6,485 nucleotides of DNA from Solirubrobacteraceae bacterium (GTDB taxonomy: Bacteria > Actinomycetota > Thermoleophilia > Solirubrobacterales > Solirubrobacteraceae), in NCBI GenBank assembly GCA_030043235.1, contig JASHYF010000311.1:1-6485 (forward strand). The letters run 5' to 3'. The notes under the pieces are model-generated. The model searched no databases. It saw only the letters and a program-made list of their open reading frames with translations, and was not told where the DNA came from. Positions 1-5,900 of the stretch are shown here, in pieces. The number at the start of each line of letters is the position of its first letter. Position 1 is the first letter of the stretch. The translations under genes were made by a program, and so were the position numbers.

Positions 1-880
1 TGGGTTCGGGGATGTAGGTCTTGCTGTACGGCGGCAGCACCTTGGTGGCCGGCGCGAGGGTCCTCTGCTGTTCGTGGATCCAAGCGTTGAACGCCGCCGC
101 GGTCACGACTTTGCCTTCGTTTGTCATCGCGGCGTGCCAGATGCCGCACAGCTCAGCGCAGCGGACCTCGAAGGACTCGAGCTTCTTGGGCTTCACGAAG
201 GCGATGTTCTCGACGCCGGGGTTCGCGTCGGCCTTGACGCCGAGCTTGTAGGCCCAGAAGGAGTGGACCACATCGAGTGAGGTGACCTGGAATTCGACGT
301 ACTTGTCCACGGGCAGCACGAGCTGATAGGTCTCCACGCCGCCGTAGGTGGGGTAGCGGTAGGTGAACAGCCACTGCTGGGCGATCACCTGCACGGGCAG
401 CTTCGGCCCGCTCGGCTCAGTGAGCGGGCTCGGCCCGTTGCCCGAGCCATGGCCGTAGTGGGCCTCGAGTTCGTAGGTGCCGTAGGCGGCGAGCCCCAGC
501 ACCATCAGCGAGGTGACCACGATCCAGACCGCCTGCACGCGGGCGTTGCCGCGAATCGCCGGGCCTTCCAGCGCCCCCCCGCGTGGCTGGCGGAAGTACA
601 CGAGCGAGTACGCCAGGAAGGACAGCACGAGCATGAACACCGGCGTCGCCACGCCCGCGAGCACGGTCATGATCGTCTGCTGGCCCGCGGCTTCTTCGCT
701 GCCCGTGCTCGGGCCCAGCAGGGGCCCCACCAGCAGGACGATCAAGGGCAGCGCGATGACCGAGGACACCAGCCACAGCGTGAGGAAGCGTCGCCAGTGG
801 TTGGGTTCTGCCGCGCCGGCACCCGCCGCACCGACCGGGCCCGAGACGCCTTCTCCGCCCCCGGCCGGCTCAGACGACAT
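1..880 (-). CDS. coxB: Cytochrome c oxidase subunit II (CuA subunit), 3' end cut by window edge
   Basis: This is the CuA-bearing subunit of an aa3-type haem-copper oxidase. It accepts electrons from cytochrome c on the outer face of the membrane and passes them to the subunit I haem. The 293 visible codons show hydrophobic segments at about residues 34-56, 69-95 and 112-135, then the aromatic-rich stretch QQWLFTYRY (168-176) and a cupredoxin domain. The CuA ligands are all present: H206 in VVHSFW, then C241, E243, C245, H249 and M252 in CAELCGIWHAAM. The usual subunit II has two membrane helices, so the first segment here may be an uncleaved signal anchor. The ATG at 880-878 overlaps the end of the upstream cupredoxin gene by 11 nt, which suggests translational coupling; no strong Shine-Dalgarno is seen. 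The frame is still open at base 1, so the C-terminus is missing. Identification is secure from the motifs; the oxidase subtype is inferred. Confidence 0.95.
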   Translation of the reverse strand, partial: MSSEPAGGGEGVSGPVGAAGAGAAEPNHWRRFLTLWLVSSVIALPLIVLLVGPLLGPSTGSEEAAGQQTIMTVLAGVATPVFMLVLSFLAYSLVYFRQPRGGALEGPAIRGNARVQAVWIVVTSLMVLGLAAYGTYELEAHYGHGSGNGPSPLTEPSGPKLPVQVIAQQWLFTYRYPTYGGVETYQLVLPVDKYVEFQVTSLDVVHSFWAYKLGVKADANPGVENIAFVKPKKLESFEVRCAELCGIWHAAMTNEGKVVTAAAFNAWIHEQQRTLAPATKVLPPYSKTYIPEP

Positions 881-1547
881 CGATGAAGCCGTCCATATAG
901 CCGAGGGTCTGCATCGGGCCGCCGTTGCCGTTGAGGAAGCCGGCGCCGCAGGGCACGAAGCACTGCCAGCGGTAGCGTCCCTTCTTGCCGGTGCGGAAGC
1001 TGAAGGTGATCGTGTTGTGCTCCTGCGTGGCCGGTTCGCACGGTCCTTCTCCGCAGAAGTTCTTGGCTTCTTCGTTGACGCCCGGGAGCGGCACGAACAC
1101 GCCGAGTTCCGGGATCGCAAACGTGTGCGCGGGCTGTTCGGGCGCGACCGAGCTCACGGTCTTGCCGTTGATGGTCATCGTCCCGCCGACAGTGCCTCGA
1201 ACCTCGGAGAAGAGCGGGTTGCGCAGTCCCGTCGGCGAGTCGAACTCGTACAGCGTCACGTGCACGACCGAGTTGGCGGGCACGGTGTAGATCGTGCTGT
1301 GCACCCACTGGCCGTGGCTGCGGACCAGATATGAGACCCAGTCCGGATCGCTGCCGTATTTGTGGCCGACGGCGGCGACGGTCTCGAGCGTGAGCTTTGT
1401 GCCACCGCCCGCGGAGGGAGGGTTGTACGCGGAGCTGACCGCCGTGGGGAAGCTCGTGGCCCAGTCGGAGACATAGAGCGCGATGAGGACGCCGAGGGCG
1501 ACGACGGCCAGCGAAACCCCCACGACCTTCCTCGCGAACACGCTCAC
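870..1547 (-). CDS. Membrane-anchored cupredoxin-like protein, oxidase-associated
   Basis: A protein of 225 residues with one N-terminal membrane segment (about 8-26) and an extracytoplasmic beta-rich domain resembling cupredoxins. Possible metal ligands are H141 in PAHTFAIPE, C196 and C200 in WQCFVPCGAG, and M212 in GGPM. The CxxxC spacing recalls CuA, but the CuA histidine after the second Cys is absent and Met lies 12 positions beyond it instead of 7. A second Cys pair (C165, C170) and H177 lie nearby and might form a disulfide or add ligands. Position directly upstream of coxB, with an 11-nt overlap, suggests an electron-transfer or assembly role in the same oxidase; this is inference. 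I chose the GTG at 1547 because GGAGGA lies 4 nt before it and the promoter at 1587-1614 leaves that site inside the leader. An in-frame ATG at 1565 would add six residues but lacks a ribosome site. Confidence 0.85.
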   Translation of the reverse strand: MSVFARKVVGVSLAVVALGVLIALYVSDWATSFPTAVSSAYNPPSAGGGTKLTLETVAAVGHKYGSDPDWVSYLVRSHGQWVHSTIYTVPANSVVHVTLYEFDSPTGLRNPLFSEVRGTVGGTMTINGKTVSSVAPEQPAHTFAIPELGVFVPLPGVNEEAKNFCGEGPCEPATQEHNTITFSFRTGKKGRYRWQCFVPCGAGFLNGNGGPMQTLGYMDGFIDVV

Positions 1548-1551
1548 ATCG

Positions 1552-1557
1552 TCCTCC
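1552..1557 (-). promoter_or_regulatory. Shine-Dalgarno site deciding the cupredoxin start
   Basis: GGAGGA on the minus strand, 4 nt before the GTG at 1547-1545. It is the only good ribosome binding site near this gene and lies inside the reading frame that would follow the alternative ATG at 1565. It therefore favours the GTG start. Confidence 0.6.
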
Positions 1558-1586
1558 GTCCTCATCGGCTGGCCGGACAGCTCAAG

Positions 1587-1614
1587 ACTATACGCCGCTC
1601 CTGACGCGGGTCAA
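1587..1614 (-). promoter_or_regulatory. SigA-like promoter of the cupredoxin-coxB operon
   Basis: On the minus strand TTGACC (1614-1609) is followed after 16 bp by TATAGT (1592-1587), each matching five of six consensus positions. Transcription would begin near 1580, about 33 nt before the GTG at 1547. The site falls in the short gap after the lipoprotein gene, so the respiratory genes probably form their own transcription unit. Confidence 0.65.
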
Positions 1615-1631
1615 ATCCCTTTTGGGCGGGC

Positions 1632-1645
1632 GCGCGAGCTCGCGC
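1632..1645 (-). terminator. GC-rich palindrome after the lipoprotein gene, possible terminator
   Basis: A perfect 14-bp self-complementary sequence (GCGCGAGCTCGCGC) begins 2 nt after the TAG stop of the lipoprotein gene. There is no U tract; the next bases on the minus strand are C-rich, then AAAAGGGATTT. It could weaken read-through into the next operon, or it may be a chance palindrome in GC-rich DNA. Confidence 0.3.
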
Positions 1646-1647
1646 AG

Positions 1648-2181
1648 CTACACGGTCGGCGGTGAGGACCGGTGGGCCAGGTACCAAAGCTGGGAGATGC
1701 TTTCGTCCCAGCGTTCGCGTCCGTGCGCGAACTTGCTCCGATAGCTGGCGAGCGCGGCCGCGCTCGGCGCGCGCGCGTACGCCTGCAGGGCGGACATCGC
1801 GCTGGCCAGTTCGCCGGCCGCTTCCGTGGCTTCGGTCTCAGCCCGGGGCAGGTCTTCTTCTTCGGCGCCTTCTTCGCCGCCTTCGCCGCTTTTGGCGACG
1901 TTCCACTCGCTTGCCCGCACGGTGTCGCGGCGCGCCTGCGCGGCGGAGCGGGCGAGGCGTTCCAGCTGCGAGCCGCTTGGCGGGCTCGACAGCCGCGAGG
2001 CTTCGGCCGCGACCGCCTTCGTCGCCGCGGCGGCGCGCTTGGCCGTGATCGCGTGTTCGGTCAGAAACGCGGCGGCGTCCGTCTGGATGCTGCTCGAGGC
2101 GCATCCGCTCGAGGCGAGCATCGCCGCGGCGGCCATCGCGCCGAGGGGCCTGCGGAGCCGGCCGGCAGGCGTCAGCTCCAC
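1648..2181 (-). CDS. Probable small lipoprotein of unknown function
   Basis: I do not recognise this 177-residue protein. The N-terminus has arginines (RLRR, 8-11), a short hydrophobic run ([12 protein letters not shown]) and ASSGC ending at C27, which together look like a lipoprotein signal with a weak lipobox (Ser rather than Leu at -3). The rest is Ala-, Glu- and Arg-rich and probably helical. A very acidic patch lies at about 99-110 ([12 protein letters not shown]), and the C-terminal part contains [11 protein letters not shown] (158-168). The GTG start at 2181-2179 has GGAGG 7 nt upstream and overlaps the acyltransferase stop by 10 nt, so the pair is probably translationally coupled. The frame stays open upstream, across the acyltransferase gene, but those residues are an Arg-rich shadow. 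If the signal is not cleaved, the protein would be a membrane-anchored helical protein instead. Confidence 0.75.
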   Translation of the reverse strand: MELTPAGRLRRPLGAMAAAAMLASSGCASSSIQTDAAAFLTEHAITAKRAAAATKAVAAEASRLSSPPSGSQLERLARSAAQARRDTVRASEWNVAKSGEGGEEGAEEEDLPRAETEATEAAGELASAMSALQAYARAPSAAALASYRSKFAHGRERWDESISQLWYLAHRSSPPTV

Positions 2182-2840
2182 GTGACGTCCTCCCGCGCCA
2201 CGCGCGCCGGGTTGCCCGCCACGAGTGCGCCGGCCGGCACGTCGCGCGTCACCACGGCGCCGGCCGCGATCACCGCGCCGTCGCCCACCGTCACGCCCTT
2301 CAGGACCATCGCCCCAGCGCCGATCCACACGTGCTCGCCGATCCGCAAAGGCGCGTCGCCGCTCGCGCGGCCTTCGAGGCCGTGGAAGTCGGCGTCCATC
2401 AGCAACACGCCCCACGCGATCGCGCAGCGAGCGCCGATCGACACGCTGGTCGTGCAGATCACGCGCGAGTCGCCATCGAAGTACGTGCGATCGCCGATCG
2501 TCACGCGCGCTCGCGGCCCGAGCAGGATCATCGTGCCGTCGCCGATGCGGGCGTCGCCCTCGAAGCGGAGCCTTGCGTCCTCGCCCAGCTCGATCACCGA
2601 GGCGAGTCCGCGTGCCACATAGCCGACGTACGTGGGCGCGTCGCCCATGCGCACGCGTCCGCCAATCGACAGCCGGGCGCCTGGCGCGCGGATGATGCGC
2701 GCGCGCAGGTTGCCCATCACGGGAAGGCGCCACGCGGGCTCCTCGGTGTGTCGTGAGAGCCACAGGCCGACGAGCGTCTTGCGCGTGCGCTTCGCGAGCT
2801 CGGCCGGCCCCGTCCTACGCATCGCCCGACCGTAGCGCAT
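2172..2840 (-). CDS. Hexapeptide-repeat (left-handed beta-helix) acyltransferase
   Basis: A 222-residue protein of the LbH acetyltransferase type (WbbJ/maltose O-acetyltransferase-like). Such enzymes are usually cytoplasmic trimers that move an acetyl or related acyl group from CoA to a sugar or similar hydroxyl or amine. Imperfect hexapeptide repeats run from about residue 57 to 200, for example ARLSIG, ARVTIG, CAIAWG and [16 protein letters not shown]. The segment MDADFHG (148-154) supplies the likely catalytic H153. The typical ending [17 protein letters not shown] (198-214) is intact. The acceptor cannot be told from sequence; envelope or exopolysaccharide sugars are plausible. The next gene starts inside its stop. 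No ribosome site precedes the ATG at 2840; an in-frame ATG at 2822, with promoter-like hexamers just upstream, could be a leaderless start giving 216 residues. Confidence 0.9.
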   Translation of the reverse strand: MRYGRAMRRTGPAELAKRTRKTLVGLWLSRHTEEPAWRLPVMGNLRARIIRAPGARLSIGGRVRMGDAPTYVGYVARGLASVIELGEDARLRFEGDARIGDGTMILLGPRARVTIGDRTYFDGDSRVICTTSVSIGARCAIAWGVLLMDADFHGLEGRASGDAPLRIGEHVWIGAGAMVLKGVTVGDGAVIAAGAVVTRDVPAGALVAGNPARVAREDVTWS

Positions 2841-2859
2841 GCGTGCCGGCAGCCGTCAA
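2829..2859 (-). promoter_or_regulatory. Candidate leaderless promoter for the acyltransferase
   Basis: On the minus strand TTGACG (2859-2854) is followed after 19 bp by TACGGT (2834-2829), a TAnnnT-type -10. Transcription would start about 7 nt later, at or next to the in-frame ATG at 2822. The wide spacer and poor -10 make this tentative. Confidence 0.25.
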
Positions 2860-2870
2860 GGCCGAGCCCC

Positions 2871-2916
2871 CGACGGCCCGTCGTGCGCGTCGCCCAAGAC
2901 AGCGCGGGCGGCCCGC
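2871..2916 (-). terminator. Two short hairpins after the MOSC gene
   Basis: Between the MOSC stop and the acyltransferase start are two inverted repeats. GCGGG/CCCGC (2904-2908 with 2912-2916) begins 5 nt past the stop. CGACGG/CCGTCG (2871-2876 with 2878-2883) forms a 13-nt odd-centred palindrome. Neither has a U tract. They may act together as a weak terminator, or be GC-rich chance structure. Confidence 0.3.
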
Positions 2917-2921
2917 AGCCG

Positions 2922-3836
2922 TCAGGCGCCCGCTGCGAGCGCCGCGCGCGAGCTCAGGCGCACGTTCGGCTCCGCGCTCCTCGCCAGCACCTGCACGCTG
3001 TCGCCAAGGCGCACCGTCACGCCCGGCGTGTAAACGTGGTTGAGGTTCTGCGCGAAGAACACGCCCGTGTTCGACTCGTCGTATGCGTTCACTCCCTTGC
3101 GCGTGCGCAGAGCTCGGCGCACGGCCTTGCCCGTGACGGCAGTGTCCTGGTTCACGTCGGTGGTGACACAGCGGTCGGAGGCCTTCACCACGAACGCCGT
3201 GAGGGCTCCGATGCGTAGGTGGGTCCAGAAGTCCTCATCGTACGGCGGCAGACCATCCCCGTTGACCACTATGTTCGGGCGAAAGCGGTTCATCGGGACT
3301 GGCTCGTCCATCTCCGTGTTCAACCGCGCGAGCGACGGCTCAGTAGCCAACAGCATCGAGCTTCCGTCCGCGAATCCAACCTGGTTTGACGCTCCTTCTC
3401 GCCGGTAGAGTTCCTTGACGTAACGGGGCGCGTCAGTGCGAACGTGCAGGAGGCGATAGCGCCTGTTCTGCTTGTAGCTCGGCAAGAACGTGGTGAACCA
3501 CTCGTTCAGATCCTCCCGCACGAGCTGACCTGCGACGGGCTTGCCGTGAACCGTCGCCATCACCAGCTTGGCGTCGTCGCGCTCTATCTCGAGTGGAACC
3601 TCCACGTCGTCCATCCCGGGCGCCGACAGCGCGATCGAGCGCTCGCCGATCGTGGGCACGACGAGCGCCAGCTCAGGGACCTTCCTCTGTGAAAGGAAAT
3701 CGTCGTCGTCGTCCACGACCATGAAATCCCTGTCGAGCGCCAGCCCCGTGCTCGTCACGCGCGCCTCCTTCAATGCAACGCCCGCGCACGACTTGATCGG
3801 GTAGACGTTCAGGCCGGTTACCGTTATCGGATCCAT
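2922..3836 (-). CDS. MOSC-domain protein, YcbX/mARC-like molybdenum-cofactor protein
   Basis: A 304-residue protein with the MOSC N-terminal beta-barrel domain (about 1-120) followed by the MOSC domain (about 150-285). Family marks are VYPIKSCAG (11-19), LALDRDFMVVD (32-42), FADGSSMLL (155-163), MNRFRPNIVVNG (182-193) and DRCVTTDV (221-228). C223 matches the cysteine that binds molybdenum in mARC enzymes, which reduce N-hydroxylated compounds. No C-terminal 2Fe-2S ferredoxin domain is present, unlike E. coli YcbX, so a separate electron donor would be needed. Neighbours do not reveal a substrate. An Asp run at 42-46 is encoded by repeated GAC codons. The ATG at 3836 has no good ribosome site, but TAACAT (3851-3846) lies 9 nt before it, so the message may be nearly leaderless. 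Family is secure; substrate is unknown. Confidence 0.9.
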   Translation of the reverse strand: MDPITVTGLNVYPIKSCAGVALKEARVTSTGLALDRDFMVVDDDDDFLSQRKVPELALVVPTIGERSIALSAPGMDDVEVPLEIERDDAKLVMATVHGKPVAGQLVREDLNEWFTTFLPSYKQNRRYRLLHVRTDAPRYVKELYRREGASNQVGFADGSSMLLATEPSLARLNTEMDEPVPMNRFRPNIVVNGDGLPPYDEDFWTHLRIGALTAFVVKASDRCVTTDVNQDTAVTGKAVRRALRTRKGVNAYDESNTGVFFAQNLNHVYTPGVTVRLGDSVQVLARSAEPNVRLSSRAALAAGA

Positions 3837-3858
3837 ACCCAGGCGATGTTACGCGCAG

Positions 3859-3894
3859 CGCCGGAGACGGAAGGTCGCACCTCGGTCTCCGGCG
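3859..3894 (-). terminator. Stem-loop between permease and MOSC genes
   Basis: Arms CGCCGGAGAC (3859-3868) and GTCTCCGGCG (3885-3894) pair perfectly over 10 bp, and the loop contains a second 4-bp stem (AGGT/ACCT around CGC). It begins 31 nt after the permease stop and ends 22 nt before the MOSC start. No U tract follows, as is common for GC-rich actinobacterial terminators. It could equally act as a leader element of the MOSC message. Confidence 0.5.
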
Positions 3895-3899
3895 GCGCT

Positions 3900-3947
3900 C
3901 GTCACCGTGGTCGCTGGACTGCCCGTCACCGTGGTCGCTGGACTGCC
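3900..3947. repeat. Exact 24-bp tandem duplication over the permease stop
   Basis: Two identical, directly adjacent 24-bp units occupy 3900-3923 and 3924-3947; on the plus strand each contains CACCGTGGTCGCTGGACTG. The unit nearer the permease encodes its last residues and the TGA at 3928-3926. The other lies past the stop and repeats the same TGA in frame at 3904-3902. Confidence 0.9.
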
Positions 3948-5569
3948 GTCGCCGAGACCACCGTCGCCCCAGCCGGCGTGCCCGCGGCCACGCCACCCGG
4001 CATGCTCGCCGTCGCGCCGGCCGGCGCCGGCTGAAAGAGGCGGTCGCTCACGGGCACGTGGTGGTGATGCTCCTCCTCGCTCACCGCGACGTCGTGCGCG
4101 GAGGCCGCGAGCGCCCGCTCGAGATCACGCTGGATCGCAGGGAGCGTCTGCGGCTGGGTGCGGTGCATCTGGTAGAGGCGCGCGCCACCGAGCAGCATGA
4201 ACACGAGGAACAGGTACGGGAACAGGTTCACCGGCCACGGCGGCGCCGGATAGAAGCTGCCCACGGTCGGCACCATCAGGCAGGCAAACGCGGCGATCGC
4301 GATCGCCACGTGCCGGCCGCGCAGCTCTCCGATCTTCTTCATGTAGAACGGCGCCGCGATGCTGACCATGAAGTACGCCAGCAGGAAGCCGAAGGCCGCG
4401 AGCGTGCCCGCGTCGTCGAAGATCGTGAGCGGGCTCGTGCCCGTGGCGTGCAGCACGATCGCGATCGTGAAGATGACCGCCCCGTAGGCGGCGAGCGCCA
4501 TGTGCGGCGTCATGTTCCTGTGGTGCACCGCGTGCACGCGCCTCGGCAGGAAGCCGTGTCCGCCGAGCGGGAAGATGATGCGCGCGCCGGCGTTCAGGCA
4601 GGAGAGCGACAGCGAGAAGAAGCTCACCATCGCGCCGAGCGCGACCGGAACGTGGAAGAAGCTGACCTTGTACGCGCTCGCGATGTTCGTCAGCGGCGTG
4701 GCGAGCGCGCCCAGCGACACACCCATGTGGTGGGTCGCGAACACCTCGACGTAGCTCATGAACACCATGAACGTGCCCGTGATGAGGAGGCTGCAGATGA
4801 CCGCGCGCGGCACGTTGCGAAGCGGCCGCTTGGCCTCGCTGCCGAGCGCCGTCGCGCTCTCGAAGCCGACGAGGCTGAAGATGCAGATGACGATCGCGAA
4901 GTCCATGCCCTTGAGGCTCACGCCCTTGAGCTCCAGCGGGGCGCTGTCCACGGACAGCCCGTGCTTGAACAGCACGACGGCCGCCAAGGACAGGATGCAG
5001 CTGACCGACAGGGCCTCGAGCGCGAGCGTCAAAAGCGAGGAGACGCGAATGTCCTTCCAGGCGATCGTCAGGCAGACCGCTCCGCTGATCGTGAAGAACA
5101 GGAACGGGGTGACGGTGCTGTGGACGCCGATTCCGCGCAGGAATTCCTGCGCGAAGATCGCAAAGCCGGCGAGCCCGGCCGTGGCGATGCCCCAGTAGGC
5201 CCAGATCAGCGCCCATCCGGAAAGCACCCCCGCCGCCGGGCCGAGTCCCCGCGCCGTGTATGCGTACATCGACCCCGCGGTTGCCGAGCGGCGGGCGAAC
5301 TGATTGAGTCCCAGCACGACGAACAGCAGCATGATCGTGCCGAACAGGTACGCCGCCCACGTGCCCTGGCCGGAGTCGCCGAACGCCAGCGCGATGATCA
5401 GCACCGCGGTCATCGTCGGCGATATCACAGCCACCGACTGCGCGAGCAGCGTCGGAAAGCCGAGAGCATGTGGTCGCAGGCGAGGAGCGCTGTCACTCAA
5501 ACGAGGACCGCCGTCACTCGCAGGAGGTTTTGTTGCAGCAGTGACGGACGAGACAGTGGTGCTGCTCAT
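3926..5569 (-). CDS. APC-superfamily amino-acid permease
   Basis: A 547-residue integral membrane transporter of the amino acid-polyamine-organocation superfamily, probably an amino-acid/proton symporter or exchanger in the cytoplasmic membrane. About 12 hydrophobic segments run from residue 38 to 462. Family signs include SPTMTAV (50-56) in segment 1 and, in and after segment 6, GFESATALGSEAKRPLRNVP (235-254). The substrate cannot be assigned. The tail after about 465 is hydrophilic and unusual: SEEEHHHH (497-504), then an Ala/Pro/Gly-rich stretch in which PAGAT occurs twice. The first 35 residues are Ser/Thr/Pro-rich with many A- or T-ending codons, unlike the membrane part. I chose the ATG at 5569-5567, with a purine-rich AAGGGGG about 10 nt upstream. 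The frame stays open to 6136, but the extra residues are translated tandem repeats and Arg-rich filler. Confidence 0.92.
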   Translation of the reverse strand: MSSTTVSSVTAATKPPASDGGPRLSDSAPRLRPHALGFPTLLAQSVAVISPTMTAVLIIALAFGDSGQGTWAAYLFGTIMLLFVVLGLNQFARRSATAGSMYAYTARGLGPAAGVLSGWALIWAYWGIATAGLAGFAIFAQEFLRGIGVHSTVTPFLFFTISGAVCLTIAWKDIRVSSLLTLALEALSVSCILSLAAVVLFKHGLSVDSAPLELKGVSLKGMDFAIVICIFSLVGFESATALGSEAKRPLRNVPRAVICSLLITGTFMVFMSYVEVFATHHMGVSLGALATPLTNIASAYKVSFFHVPVALGAMVSFFSLSLSCLNAGARIIFPLGGHGFLPRRVHAVHHRNMTPHMALAAYGAVIFTIAIVLHATGTSPLTIFDDAGTLAAFGFLLAYFMVSIAAPFYMKKIGELRGRHVAIAIAAFACLMVPTVGSFYPAPPWPVNLFPYLFLVFMLLGGARLYQMHRTQPQTLPAIQRDLERALAASAHDVAVSEEEHHHHVPVSDRLFQPAPAGATASMPGGVAAGTPAGATVVSATAVQRPR

Positions 5570-5610
5570 GGCGGGTCGACCCCCTTGTCGCGGATGGGTG
5601 GGCGCTCCGC

Positions 5611-5639
5611 AAGATAGGGACGGCTTCACCGTTTCACTA
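5611..5639 (-). promoter_or_regulatory. Weak candidate promoter of the permease
   Basis: On the minus strand TAGTGA (5639-5634) and TATCTT (5616-5611) are separated by 17 bp, which would give a leader of about 35 nt before the ATG at 5569. The -10 is fair and the -35 poor. Confidence 0.22.
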
Positions 5640-5674
5640 CGTCCACGCGGCCGAGATTTGAACCTGGTGCGCTT

Positions 5675-5698
5675 GACAAATGGCCGAACCGATGGTGT
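5675..5698. repeat. Degenerate outlying copy of the 28-bp repeat
   Basis: The bases start GACAAATGGCCGAA and end GGTGT. They match the array unit (GACACATTGGCCGAA at its start, GGTGT at its end) if about four bases are deleted. It lies about 100 bp from the main array. Similar TGGCC-rich sequence recurs at 5704-5718. Relationship is by eye only. Confidence 0.35.
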
Positions 5699-5734
5699 CC
5701 TTGTGGCCAAGCGGCCAACGGTGAACCACATGGG

Positions 5735-5751
5735 TTGGACCCGCGGTCCAA
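5735..5751. promoter_or_regulatory. 17-bp palindrome, possible operator or hairpin
   Basis: TTGGACC (5735-5741) and GGTCCAA (5745-5751) are perfect inverted repeats around CGC. The site is 166 bp upstream of the permease start and 24 bp from the tandem array. It could be an operator for a dimeric regulator or a short hairpin; nothing ties it to a specific regulator. Confidence 0.4.
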
Positions 5752-5775
5752 ACGGCTGCTGCGATTGTGCTACAT

Positions 5776-5900
5776 GACACATCGGCCTTCTACTCGTGCG
5801 GTGTGACACATTGGCCGAAGCTCGTGCGATGTGACACATTGACCGAAGTTCGTGCGGTGTGACACATTGACCGAAGCTCGTGCGATAGCGCACATCGGCA
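5776..5900. repeat. Imperfect 28-bp tandem repeat array, about 4.5 copies
   Basis: Units begin GACAC at 5776 (29 bp, divergent), 5805, 5833 and 5861 (28 bp each), and a decayed partial unit follows at about 5889-5900. The three inner units share GACACATTG, then CCGAAG, then TCGTGCG, differing at only a few bases. At two of the junctions between units (5802-5810, 5858-5866) the sequence is TGTGACACA, and at the third (5829-5839) the palindrome extends to ATGTGACACAT. The edges carry CACATCGGC instead of CACATTG. No unique spacers occur, so it is not a CRISPR array. Possible roles: clustered binding sites for a regulator, the multi-repeat end of a lost insertion sequence, or a dispersed intergenic repeat. 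Confidence 0.9.

Noticed and set aside
513..1334. Plus-strand open frame of 273 codons across coxB and the cupredoxin
   Set aside because: It is antisense to two genes with clear motifs and shows no family features.
1838..2104. Arg-rich 88-codon minus-strand frame inside the lipoprotein gene
   Set aside because: It is an out-of-frame shadow with poly-Arg from the acidic patch codons; the lipoprotein frame has the signal sequence and ribosome site.
4058..5617. Plus-strand open frame of 519 codons opposite the permease
   Set aside because: Its product is an Arg/Glu/His/Asp-rich chain typical of the antisense of GC-rich membrane-protein genes, and the opposite strand encodes a clear APC permease.
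5640..5670. tRNA T-arm-like sequence on the minus strand (GGTTCAAATC)
   Set aside because: The T-arm pairs only four of five positions and no matching acceptor strand, D-arm or anticodon arm is present. It may be chance or a fragment, not a tRNA gene.
5673..5701. Plus-strand TTGACA as a -35 promoter element
   Set aside because: No acceptable -10 lies 16-18 bp downstream, and no gene follows on that strand for about 480 bp.
5776..5900. CRISPR array
   Set aside because: Units abut directly with no unique spacers, and no cas genes are present.
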